DNA from: Anaerolineaceae bacterium
GTDB lineage: Bacteria; Chloroflexota; Anaerolineae; Anaerolineales; Anaerolineaceae
Length of the DNA: 20,699 bases
Reading direction: 5' to 3'
Assembly (NCBI GenBank): GCA_021107195.1
Contig: JAIOTF010000301.1
Coordinates: 1-20,699, forward strand
The position numbers and the translations under genes were made by a program. The notes below the pieces were generated by a model, which saw nothing but the letters and a program-made list of their open reading frames with translations, searched no databases and was not told the origin of the DNA. Below, piece by piece: positions 1-7,900 of the stretch (position 1 is the first letter of the stretch; each line of letters begins with the position of its first letter).

Positions 1-1035
1 CGTTTCTTAACCCTGCCATTGATATGTGCCGCTATCATGCTTTCACAACTTGATTTTGAAAAAGTTGCCACTCCCGCTTTCCTGGTTTTGAGCAGTTTGC
101 TCGTTCTAACCGCCATCAATGTACCCAATCCCACGGTTCGATTAAACGACCTTGGACCAATCGACTCAGGTCCAATCCATATTGGCGAAAACGGCATACT
201 GAATGAACGCTTGCTGTACTATGGCGGCACTGGCCTGCTTAATGCTCGCCGGAATGATGAATTACCTAATTTTTATTGGGGAATCGACGGAGAGCGTTCC
301 CGCAATGCACAAGACCCCTTGATCGAACGGTTGGGGATCGGTCTCTTCGGTTACTCTGCTGGCCCAAAAGTCTACATCCTGGATCGTCTCGCCCTCGCCG
401 ATCCACTCCTCTCCCACCTCCCCATGCGCCAGGATACAGATTGGCGAATAGGTCACTATGAACGCATGATTCCAGATGGATATAAAGAGACGCTGCAATT
501 GGGGAAAAATGTTATTGAAGATCCTGATCTTGCGTTCTTCTATGACAAGCTCGCCCTCATCACGCGCGGAAGTCTGACCAACCCACAGCGCTTGCTCGAG
601 ATATGGAAAATAAATACCGGCCAATATGACCATCTCATCCATGCAGATCGTTACCAATATCCAACAATGCAACAATTAAGCCTTGCAGAAGTATCCAGCC
701 TGCTGCCGCAGACAACTGGTTGTGACCAGGCAGGCCCGATAATCATGGACGACAGCGGCATCGAGCTACATCTACCTGAGGCCAGCCATGACCGCTGGCT
801 CAACATATCTCTCGACCACGATGATAAATACAGGATCTTTTATTTTCTTGGGGATAAAAACCTGGCCATGCAATCCATACCCACCGCTTATTTGCCTGAA
901 CCTGGTGGAATTTCGCTTCGCACCATCAAAATACCAAATTCAATTGTCAAGAGCGGCTTCGACCGCATCAGGATCATTCCATTAACCACTGAAGACCAAT
1001 CCTTCTGCTTAGGATATATTGATTTTATCCCTTAA
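1..1035 (+). CDS. C-terminal part of a membrane protein, probably a GT-C type glycosyltransferase (5'-truncated)
   Basis: The frame is open to the left edge, so the gene starts outside the window; the TTG at 19 is only the first start-like codon. The visible part begins with two hydrophobic stretches (LPLICAAIMLS, then residues of the type FLVLSSLLVLTAINV). After these comes a soluble domain of about 290 residues. That domain contains ILDRLALADPLLSHLP, then WRIGHYER and IPDGY, then DPDLAFFYDKLALITRG. From memory, this ADPLL/WRIGH/IPxGY arrangement resembles the C-terminal domains of AftB-like arabinofuranosyltransferases and of uncharacterised membrane glycosyltransferases in Chloroflexota. 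The last 110 residues look like a beta-rich domain with two cysteines. The gene converges on pfkA and ends at a terminator. The membrane location is well supported, the glycosyltransferase call only moderately, and the substrate is unknown. Confidence 0.55.
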   Translation, partial: RFLTLPLICAAIMLSQLDFEKVATPAFLVLSSLLVLTAINVPNPTVRLNDLGPIDSGPIHIGENGILNERLLYYGGTGLLNARRNDELPNFYWGIDGERSRNAQDPLIERLGIGLFGYSAGPKVYILDRLALADPLLSHLPMRQDTDWRIGHYERMIPDGYKETLQLGKNVIEDPDLAFFYDKLALITRGSLTNPQRLLEIWKINTGQYDHLIHADRYQYPTMQQLSLAEVSSLLPQTTGCDQAGPIIMDDSGIELHLPEASHDRWLNISLDHDDKYRIFYFLGDKNLAMQSIPTAYLPEPGGISLRTIKIPNSIVKSGFDRIRIIPLTTEDQSFCLGYIDFIP

Positions 1036-1040
1036 CCAAA

Positions 1041-1076
1041 ATCAGGCAAGGATTATCTCCCTGCCTGATCTTTTTC
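1041..1076. terminator. Bidirectional intrinsic terminator between convergent genes
   Basis: ATCAGGCA (1041-1048) pairs perfectly with TGCCTGAT (1062-1069). The stem extends by two GC pairs after one mismatch. The plus strand continues with CTTTTTC, which ends the glycosyltransferase-like gene. On the minus strand the hairpin is followed by TTTTGG, so it can also end pfkA. It lies in the 53-base gap between the two convergent stop codons. Confidence 0.85.
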
Positions 1077-1088
1077 TCCAATGTTGTT

Positions 1089-2057
1089 TTAATCCAGCAA
1101 TCGTGCCAATTCAAACAATTCCATGTCAAGAGTCTTTTTATGTGCAACCACCTCTGCCAATGGGGTTGTTGCAATTGCCCCGTTGATCCATCCCGTCAAA
1201 ACGCCATGCTCCCCGCCAATCAAGCAAGTAGCTGCAGCAGCACCGAGGCGGCTAGCCAGAATGCGGTCATATGCGCTGGGATCGCCGCCGCGTTGCACGT
1301 GTCCAAGGGTTGTTGAACGCAATTTAAAGCCAAGATCTTCGTAGTTTTCTTCAAAATACGCGGCCAGTTTCGCTGCATCATATTTGGCCCCTTCCGCTAC
1401 TACGATGATCGCATGAGACTTTCCACGCTCATAGGCCGACTCGATAATTTCTCCAATTTCTTCGGGTTTAGTTTCAATCTCAGGGATCACGACTGCTTCT
1501 GCTCCACCAGCAATACCAGTCATCAATGCCAGATAACCGCAATCCCGCCCCATGACTTCAACCAGGAAAGCACGTTGATGTGAAGAAGCCGTGGTCTTCA
1601 AGCGATCCACTGCTTCCAAAGCAATATTCAAGGCTGTATCAACGCCTATCGTGACGTCGGAGCCATAAAGGTCATTATCAATTGTTGAAGCCACGCCAAC
1701 AACAGGGAAACCCAGTTTTGCAATTTCATTAGAGCCCGTTTGTGAACCGTTACCACCAATTACCACCAGGCCATCTATTCCATGCTGGTTCAAACATCGC
1801 AATCCTTTTTTCCGTCCTGCCTCTGTTTTGAATTCAAGGCAGCGGGCACTTCCCAATATTGTTCCCCCTCGCTGTATAATACCGCCAACATTTCGTGCAC
1901 CCATCTGAAAAAAATTATCATTTACAAGACCGTGGTATCCGTTCCGCACACCAAACACCTCGACACCACCTTCTATACCCGTACGCACAACTGCCCGTAT
2001 AGCCGCGTTCATTCCGGGAGCATCTCCACCACTTGTCAGTACAGCAATCCGTCGCAT
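1089..2057 (-). CDS. pfkA: 6-phosphofructokinase, ATP-dependent type
   Basis: The enzyme phosphorylates fructose 6-phosphate to fructose 1,6-bisphosphate, the committed step of glycolysis, in the cytoplasm. The ATG at 2057 gives 322 residues, close to the usual 320, and has GGAGG five bases upstream. A longer open frame to 2243 adds 62 unrelated residues and was rejected. The numbering matches the E. coli enzyme. Visible landmarks are SGGDAPGMNAAIR near the N-terminus with Arg21 and Arg25 of the effector site, GSAR at 69-72, TIDND at 125-129 with catalytic Asp127, and SSHQR and MGRDCG for substrate binding. Gly104 is the ATP-type residue (PPi enzymes have Asp there). Position 124 is Ser rather than the Lys of PPi enzymes. 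Residue 103 is Asn instead of the usual Asp in the GGDGS loop. The gene is divergent from the iron-sulfur flavoprotein operon. Confidence 0.96.
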   Translation of the reverse strand: MRRIAVLTSGGDAPGMNAAIRAVVRTGIEGGVEVFGVRNGYHGLVNDNFFQMGARNVGGIIQRGGTILGSARCLEFKTEAGRKKGLRCLNQHGIDGLVVIGGNGSQTGSNEIAKLGFPVVGVASTIDNDLYGSDVTIGVDTALNIALEAVDRLKTTASSHQRAFLVEVMGRDCGYLALMTGIAGGAEAVVIPEIETKPEEIGEIIESAYERGKSHAIIVVAEGAKYDAAKLAAYFEENYEDLGFKLRSTTLGHVQRGGDPSAYDRILASRLGAAAATCLIGGEHGVLTGWINGAIATTPLAEVVAHKKTLDMELFELARLLD

Positions 2058-2126
2058 ATAACCTCCACAGGTTATTTTCTTTAGAAAATCGAATGAAAAA
2101 GACACTGAAATTCTATCACACGATGA

Positions 2127-2132
2127 ATTATA
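2127..2132 (-). promoter_or_regulatory. Possible -10 element for pfkA
   Basis: TATAAT is read on the minus strand about 70 bases upstream of the pfkA start. No convincing -35 element lies 16-18 bases further upstream, so this is a weak candidate. The rest of the 194-base divergent spacer is AT-rich. Confidence 0.25.
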
Positions 2133-2193
2133 AATCAGGGATTTCATCATCATTTTGTGTCTGAAATTCCTCCGCTTCAAAACGTTAAGAAAA

Positions 2194-2202
2194 TGGTAAA
2201 AT
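2194..2202 (+). promoter_or_regulatory. Candidate extended -10 promoter of the iron-sulfur flavoprotein operon
   Basis: TGGTAAAAT matches an extended -10 element (TGN followed by TAAAAT) about 50 bases upstream of the ATG at 2252. The -35 region is poor (CTTCAA-like), as is common for extended -10 promoters. It sits in the spacer shared with divergent pfkA. Confidence 0.4.
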
Positions 2203-2251
2203 CTAGAAACTGGTGACTTTCTTTCCCAAGCACGCATGATCAAGGAACGAA

Positions 2252-4345
2252 ATGAAAGAATACCGAATCACTCAACATCCCATCCTCCCAATACCCGAAC
2301 GAAAACACATCCACATCTACTGGCAAGGGCAGAGGCTAACCGCTTATCAAGGCGAAACGATTGCTTCTGCTCTTTTTGCGCACCACATCCATGTGTTTGG
2401 CCACCATCATAAAGATGGCAGCCCGCAAGGAATTTTCTGCGCCAATGGGCAATGTTCCCAATGTATGGTGTTGGTAGATAGCAAACCAGTAAAATCCTGT
2501 ATGGAACTCGCAGCAGAGGGCCAACGCATTGAACCACTCGAGGGATTGCCAAATCTGCCACCGGCGACCGAAATTCCACACATGCAACCAGCGGCTCCAT
2601 TTCAAGTGCCTGTTTTGATCATAGGCGGTGGTCCTGCCGGTTTATCCGCAGGCATTGAACTTGGCAAGCTTGGCATCCCCACCTTACTGGTGGATGACAA
2701 GCATCGACTTGGCGGAAAGCTGATTTTGCAAACGCACCGCTTTTTTGGCTCTTCCCGGGCAGTCTATGCCGGCACACGCGGCATTGATATTGCTACACTT
2801 CTCCAGGGGGAGCTGGAAAGCTACCCTATTGTCAAAATTTGGACAAACTCCACAGCGCTTGCGATTTTCAGCGACCGGAAAATCGGCGTACTCAAAGATG
2901 GCTCTTCCTATTGTTTAATTGAACCGCAGGTGCTGCTGGTGGCAGCCGGGGCCAGGGAAAAATTTCTCACTTTCCCTGGCAACACACTTCCTAGTGTCTA
3001 CGGCGCAGGCGCATTTCAAACCCTTGTCAATCGAGATATGGTTCGTCCGGCTGATGATTTGTTCATCATTGGCGGTGGTAATGTCGGCCTTATAGCTGGT
3101 TATCATGCTCTACAGGCGGATATCCGCGTTGCAGGACTGGCGGAAGCACTTCCCGAATGCGGCGGCTATAAAGTGCACAAGGATAAATTAATGCGGTTAG
3201 GCGTATCGATTTATACCTCTCACACTATTCTTAGTGCAAATGGCCGGGATCATGTCGAATCTGTAACAATTTCAAAGATTGACTCTGCCTGTAAGCCAAT
3301 CGCCGGGACTGAGAAAACCTTCGATTGTGACAGTATTCTGATTGCCGTTGGGCTGGATTCAATCAATGAGTTCTATACAAAAGCCCGGCAATTCGGCTTG
3401 CCTGCTTTTTCCGCCGGGGATGCCGAGGAAATTGCTGAGGCTTCTGCTGCTATATTTTCTGGTCGCATTAAAGGAATAGAAATTGCCCGGTTTTTAGGAT
3501 TTCCGGCAAATCCAATACCTGAAGATTGGTATTCAATCATGGAAATCCTGAAGTCCAAGCCTGGTAAATTGCATGCCGAATCCCGGCTCGCTTTCCATCA
3601 GAGTGTCTTCCCAATCCTGCATTGCTTTCAGGAAATTCCATGCGATCCCTGCACAACGCTCTGCCCGAAGGGTCTGATCACCTTGCATACCAAAGACATT
3701 CGCTCCGTCCCTGAATTTAACTTCGAATCAGATAATTGCATCCATTGTGAAAAATGCGTGGCCGGCTGCCCAGGGCTGGCAATAACGCTGGTTGACTACC
3801 GCAATGATCCACAACAACCAATCGTGTCACTCCCCTTTGAATTCAATCAAGACGTTATACCCTCTCTCAACGAAGTTATCACACTGGATATCGAAGGAAA
3901 TGTCCTGGGCATTAATCCCGTTTTGAAGATCAAACGTATCCCCAAAAACGACCGTACGCTGATTCTGCATATTCGGGCGCCAAAAGAATACGCCAACAGG
4001 ATCGCGGGCATCCGCATCCAGGATCCTGTTCCACCAATAATCACACCGAACCTCATATCGAATCTTTCAGACGAAGCCATCGTCTGCCGCTGCGAACGTG
4101 TATCAGCGGGAGAAATTCGCAGCTTGATTCGTGCTGGCTGCCGTGACATAAATGAAATCAAGACCATTTCCAGGGCAGGGATGGGGGCTTGTGGCGGGAA
4201 AAACTGCACATCGCTTATAAATCGCCTGTTTCGAGAAGAAGGCATTCCCCTTTCAGAGGTAATAGCCCCAACAAACCGCCCTCTTCTAACAGAAGTCCCG
4301 TTGGGCATTCTGGCTGGCATCGATGAGGCAAAACAAAATGAGTAA
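2252..4345 (+). CDS. Multi-cofactor iron-sulfur flavoprotein, HcnA/HcnB or sarcosine oxidase alpha-like dehydrogenase subunit
   Basis: This 697-residue protein strings together several redox modules. An N-terminal 2Fe-2S domain has Cys63, 68, 71 and 83 (C-x4-C-x2-C-x11-C). A two-dinucleotide-binding oxidoreductase fold follows, with IIGGGPAGLSAG at 123-134 and a second IIGGGNVG near 272-279. A ferredoxin-like section comes next: C458/464/467/471 (QEIPCDPCTTLCP) and then a complete C-x2-C-x2-C-x3-CP (496-506). The C-terminus is a BFD-like 2Fe-2S domain with C612, C614, C647 and C652. In the family, such subunits partner a DAO-type flavoprotein to oxidise amines or amino acids (glycine to HCN, proline, hydroxyproline, sarcosine, opines) and pass electrons on. 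Here HcnA- and HcnB-like parts and a ferredoxin are fused in one chain. AAGGA precedes the ATG. The next gene overlaps its stop, so the two probably form a complex. The substrate is unknown. Confidence 0.85.
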   Translation: MKEYRITQHPILPIPERKHIHIYWQGQRLTAYQGETIASALFAHHIHVFGHHHKDGSPQGIFCANGQCSQCMVLVDSKPVKSCMELAAEGQRIEPLEGLPNLPPATEIPHMQPAAPFQVPVLIIGGGPAGLSAGIELGKLGIPTLLVDDKHRLGGKLILQTHRFFGSSRAVYAGTRGIDIATLLQGELESYPIVKIWTNSTALAIFSDRKIGVLKDGSSYCLIEPQVLLVAAGAREKFLTFPGNTLPSVYGAGAFQTLVNRDMVRPADDLFIIGGGNVGLIAGYHALQADIRVAGLAEALPECGGYKVHKDKLMRLGVSIYTSHTILSANGRDHVESVTISKIDSACKPIAGTEKTFDCDSILIAVGLDSINEFYTKARQFGLPAFSAGDAEEIAEASAAIFSGRIKGIEIARFLGFPANPIPEDWYSIMEILKSKPGKLHAESRLAFHQSVFPILHCFQEIPCDPCTTLCPKGLITLHTKDIRSVPEFNFESDNCIHCEKCVAGCPGLAITLVDYRNDPQQPIVSLPFEFNQDVIPSLNEVITLDIEGNVLGINPVLKIKRIPKNDRTLILHIRAPKEYANRIAGIRIQDPVPPIITPNLISNLSDEAIVCRCERVSAGEIRSLIRAGCRDINEIKTISRAGMGACGGKNCTSLINRLFREEGIPLSEVIAPTNRPLLTEVPLGILAGIDEAKQNE

Positions 4346-5504
4346 AAACTCATCAGACATTTTTGACGTTATCATTATTGGTGCCGGTTCCATCGGCGTA
4401 CCTTTGGCATTATCTCTCTCGTCCGCCGGGTTAAAAACCCTCGTTCTCGATCAAGAACACAGCGTTGGTCAGGGATCGAACAAAAAAGCGATCGGCGGTG
4501 TGCGCGCAACCCATTCCGATCCAGCCAAAATCCGCATCTGCCTCCGTAGTCTGGAAATCATGCGAAACTGGCAAACCACATATGGTAATGATATTGAATG
4601 GCAGCAGAGGGGATATTCCTTTGTAGCCTACCGGCAACAAGAAGAACGTACATTGAAAGCTCTTTTAGTCAAACAACATCAGCTTGGCCTTAACATTGAC
4701 TGGCTCGACACACCCGACCTTCTCGAAGTTGCCCCCGACCTCAACCAACGGCATTTGCTGGGTGGTACTTTTTCACCAAACGATGGCAGTTGCTCCCCTC
4801 TGCTTTTTCTTCACGCGTGTTATCAACACGCCATTCGCTGCGGCGCGCAATTCCACTTCAGTGAAAAGGTCACAGGGTTTAAATTCGCGCAAAACAAGAT
4901 TGCCGGCGTACAAACAAATCAATCAGATTATCGAGCGAAAATCATCATCAATGCAGCTGGTGCGTGGGCAGCCCAGGTGGCAAATCTCGCCGGGATTTCG
5001 ATTCAGGTGCATCCTGATTCGCACGAAGCCGGTATAACTGAACCGGTAAAAAAAATTCTCATTCCAATGATCGTTGACATCCGCCCTGTCTCTTCCTCCG
5101 CCAATTTTTATTTTTACCAGCACAAAACCGGTCAAATCATTTTTTGCTTAACACCCTCTCCTAATATCTGGGGGTTTGATCAGCAAGAAACCAGTGAATT
5201 CCTGCCATTGGCGGCACAGCGGATGTTAGCCCTCGTGCCGCGTTTCAAGAACATCCGCGTACGGCGAACCTGGCGTGGTTTATACCCCATGACCCCGGAT
5301 GGATTCCCAATCGTTGGCTGGAGCAAAGAAGTTGAAGGTTTTTTCCGTGCTGTTGGTATGTGCGGGCAAGGACTGATGCTTGGCCCAGGCTTGGCGGAAT
5401 TGATTTGCCGGATCGTCACAGAAGAACCTTTACCAGAAGACCAGGAAACATTATCCTACCTCTCCCCTTACCGTAAGTTTGATTCTGAAGAAAAACTAAA
5501 ATAA
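4338..5504 (+). CDS. DAO-family FAD-dependent oxidoreductase, HcnC or sarcosine oxidase beta-like subunit
   Basis: This is a 388-residue flavoprotein of the D-amino-acid oxidase / sarcosine oxidase beta superfamily, expected to hold the substrate-oxidising site. The N-terminal Rossmann motif VIIIGAGSIG covers residues 11-20 and is followed by an acidic strand end (LVLDQE). INAAGAWA in the middle and GLYPMTPDGFPIVG plus GMCGQGLMLGPGLAE near the C-terminus are typical of the family. I chose the ATG at 4338, which overlaps the stop of the upstream gene by eight bases and has GAGG nine bases before it. An ATG at 4323 would add five residues. The overlap implies translational coupling and a 1:1 complex. 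No gamma or delta subunit follows. Whether the substrate is proline, hydroxyproline, sarcosine, glycine or another amine cannot be told from sequence alone. Confidence 0.87.
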   Translation: MSKNSSDIFDVIIIGAGSIGVPLALSLSSAGLKTLVLDQEHSVGQGSNKKAIGGVRATHSDPAKIRICLRSLEIMRNWQTTYGNDIEWQQRGYSFVAYRQQEERTLKALLVKQHQLGLNIDWLDTPDLLEVAPDLNQRHLLGGTFSPNDGSCSPLLFLHACYQHAIRCGAQFHFSEKVTGFKFAQNKIAGVQTNQSDYRAKIIINAAGAWAAQVANLAGISIQVHPDSHEAGITEPVKKILIPMIVDIRPVSSSANFYFYQHKTGQIIFCLTPSPNIWGFDQQETSEFLPLAAQRMLALVPRFKNIRVRRTWRGLYPMTPDGFPIVGWSKEVEGFFRAVGMCGQGLMLGPGLAELICRIVTEEPLPEDQETLSYLSPYRKFDSEEKLK

Positions 5505-5511
5505 ATCACAC

Positions 5512-5560
5512 TTCAAGGGACCCCACAGAAAACCATAAATTTCCCTTCTGCCTTGAATTA
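5512..5560 (+). terminator. Possible terminator after the flavoprotein operon
   Basis: TTCAAGG (5512-5518) can pair with CCTTGAA (5551-5557), and CAGAA (5526-5530) with TTCTG (5546-5550). The result is a bulged hairpin followed by TTATTT. The bulge and the short U-tract make it weak. It overlaps the -35 element proposed for rel. Confidence 0.35.
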
Positions 5561-5582
5561 TTTACGAAGGGGGGATTATACT
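5553..5582 (+). promoter_or_regulatory. Promoter of rel
   Basis: TTGAAT (5553-5558) and TATACT (5577-5582) are separated by 18 bases. Transcription would begin near 5589 and give a leader of about 45 bases before the ATG at 5634. Confidence 0.6.
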
Positions 5583-5633
5583 AATTACACACCTGATTCA
5601 TGCGCTCACGTGTGGATCATACTGAGGACAAGT

Positions 5634-7877
5634 ATGAAATTTGAATCTTTAATGAAAAATCTCCCTGCTGAATACGGGGGCATTGACCGCGAAATGATTA
5701 CGCGCGCCTATGAATTTGCTAAAAAGGCGCATGAGGGGCAAAAACGCGCTTCCGGACAGCCATACATCACACACTGTGTTGCAGTAGCGAACATCCTGGC
5801 CGAGTTAAACGTTCCTCCGGTGATCGTCGTCGCCGGCCTGTTACACGATACGGTTGAAGATACACCGGTCACACTTGAAGATGTAGCAAATGAATTCAGT
5901 GAAGACGTCGCCAAATTGGTCGACGGTGTTACCAAACTATCCAATCTTCCCCAAGTCGCCCGAGATAACCTCCATCAAATTGAAACCCGTAAATATGGGG
6001 ACGGCCATGATATTTTCAATTCAGTCCCCGAAAACGGAGAATCCCATGCAGATAAAGGATTGCGCTCCAGTCAAGCGGACTTAAAAAAAGAAACGCTTCG
6101 CAAGACACTCATGGCAATGGGCGACGACGTCAGGATTGTCTTGATCAAATTGGCAGACCGCCTGCATAATATGCGCACTTTGAGCTATGTGCCTGAACAT
6201 AAGCAGAAACGCATCGCCCAGGAAACGCTCGATATCTTCGCTCCGCTGGCAAACCGTTTGGGAATCTGGCGAATCAAATGGGAGCTCGAAGACCTCTCTT
6301 TCCGCTATGTGCAGCCGAAAGAATTCAAGAAAATCGCTGAAAAACTCTCTGAACAACAAATCAGCAGAGAAGAAGAAATTAATAATATCGTCACCCGCCT
6401 TCAAACAGTGATGCGTCAATCGCAGATCGACGCAGAAATAACCGGCAGGCCCAAGCATATCCACTCAATCTATCAAAAAATGATAGAAAAGGACGAACCC
6501 TTTGAAATGGTCCGTGACCTACGGGCTGTACGGCTGATCGTCAAGGACATTCCCACTTGTTACATGGCTTTAGGTGTGATCCACACACATTGGCGGCCTA
6601 TTCCACATGAATTTGATGACTATATTGCTGCGCCCAAAGACAATTTCTACCGCTCATTACATACTGCCGTTTTCTACGATGACAGCAAACCGCTGGAAGT
6701 CCAAATCCGTACATTGGAAATGCACCAGGATGCCGAATATGGTATTGCTGCCCATTGGCGCTATAAAGAAAAAGGCCGCCGGGATGAACTCTATGAGCAG
6801 CGCATTAATTATTTCCGCAAACTAATGGATTGGCGGCGGGACGTGGAAGATGCCGAAGAATTCGTCAGTGGCATGAAGAGTGATGTCTTTGAGGATCGAG
6901 TCTATGCTTTCACCCCGCAGGGCGATATCATTGATCTCCCGTCCGGCTCCACACCAATCGATTGTGCCTATCATGTACATACTGAGATTGGTAATCGTTG
7001 CCGTGGTGCAAAGATCAATGGCAAATTGGTGAGCCTCGATCACATCCTCAAAACAGGCGATATGGTCGAAATTCTGACAGCAAAACAAGGCGGCCCCAGC
7101 CGGGATTGGCTGAACGCAAACCTCGGCCTGGTCAATACCCAGCGCTCACGTTCCAAGATCCGTCAATGGTTCAAACGCCAGGATCGCGAGATAAACATTG
7201 CCACCGGGAAAAACGAGCTTGAAAAAGAGCTTGCCCGCCTGAACATGGGCGATGTTGATTTAGATAGCCTGGCAAAGCATTTCGATCTTCGTGCTGCGGA
7301 AAATCTGTATGCGGCAGTTGGCTGCGGTGATATTTCCATTAAGCGTATCATCAACAAGTTGAGCGATCTCGAAGAAGAAACTCGTCCCCTGCTGCCTGAA
7401 ATCAAAACCGGCACAAGCACACAACAAGACAAGAATGCGGTAAGTGTTCTGGGACTGAAAGGCTTGTTAACCAGTTTTGCAAAATGCTGCAACCCCTTGC
7501 CTGGTGATGAAATTGTTGGCTATATCACCCGTGGCCGAGGAGCGACGATCCACCGCCGCGATTGCCCTAATATTTTACGAATGATGGACAAAGATCGTGA
7601 GCGGATCGTCAAAGTAACCTGGGGAGAACCGCAAAAAACCTTTCCTGTATCCATGGAAATCAAAGCCTACGACAGGCAGGGACTGATGTGGGACGTTTAC
7701 AACATTTTATACACCGAGGGAATTAACATTCTCGCAAACAATCAAAAGATCGCCCACAATATTGCAACGATCAACATGACTCTGGAAGTGCGTGACATCG
7801 CCCAGCTCTCGATGATCCTTACCCGCATTGAAAATTTACCCAATGTGCTAGACGCCCATCGGCTGAAACCCGGATAA
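5634..7877 (+). CDS. rel: Long RSH protein, bifunctional-type (p)ppGpp synthetase/hydrolase
   Basis: The product makes and degrades the stringent-response alarmones ppGpp and pppGpp. The ATG at 5634 has GAGGA at good spacing and gives 747 residues, the normal length for a long RSH; a TTG at 5553 would add 27 unrelated residues. Domains run in the usual order. The HD hydrolase has His47, HD at 71-72 (GLLHDTVEDT) and KLADRLHNMRTL with Asp175. The synthetase has DLRAVR, YIAAPK, SLHT, LEVQIRT and GIAAHWRYKE. A TGS domain starts near residue 422 (VYAFTPQG). A Cys-Cys zinc-finger-like region (FAKCCNPLPGD) lies near 617 and an ACT domain spans about 665-745. Two things are odd. About 37 extra residues sit in the hydrolase domain (within 104-150). 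The motif before YIAAPK is EFDD (326-329), the form of monofunctional RelA, although the hydrolase residues look complete. Nearly all other landmarks are standard. Confidence 0.95.
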   Translation: MKFESLMKNLPAEYGGIDREMITRAYEFAKKAHEGQKRASGQPYITHCVAVANILAELNVPPVIVVAGLLHDTVEDTPVTLEDVANEFSEDVAKLVDGVTKLSNLPQVARDNLHQIETRKYGDGHDIFNSVPENGESHADKGLRSSQADLKKETLRKTLMAMGDDVRIVLIKLADRLHNMRTLSYVPEHKQKRIAQETLDIFAPLANRLGIWRIKWELEDLSFRYVQPKEFKKIAEKLSEQQISREEEINNIVTRLQTVMRQSQIDAEITGRPKHIHSIYQKMIEKDEPFEMVRDLRAVRLIVKDIPTCYMALGVIHTHWRPIPHEFDDYIAAPKDNFYRSLHTAVFYDDSKPLEVQIRTLEMHQDAEYGIAAHWRYKEKGRRDELYEQRINYFRKLMDWRRDVEDAEEFVSGMKSDVFEDRVYAFTPQGDIIDLPSGSTPIDCAYHVHTEIGNRCRGAKINGKLVSLDHILKTGDMVEILTAKQGGPSRDWLNANLGLVNTQRSRSKIRQWFKRQDREINIATGKNELEKELARLNMGDVDLDSLAKHFDLRAAENLYAAVGCGDISIKRIINKLSDLEEETRPLLPEIKTGTSTQQDKNAVSVLGLKGLLTSFAKCCNPLPGDEIVGYITRGRGATIHRRDCPNILRMMDKDRERIVKVTWGEPQKTFPVSMEIKAYDRQGLMWDVYNILYTEGINILANNQKIAHNIATINMTLEVRDIAQLSMILTRIENLPNVLDAHRLKPG

Positions 7878-7900
7878 TCCACTCACAAAAAGAGAATACT

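Noticed and set aside
2058..2243. N-terminal extension of PfkA by 62 residues
   Set aside because: The extension has no family match, while the ATG at 2057 has an ideal ribosome site and gives the normal N-terminus.
3847..4353. Minus-strand open frame of 168 codons opposite the iron-sulfur flavoprotein
   Set aside because: It is antisense to the BFD-like domain with its conserved cysteines, with no recognisable motifs.
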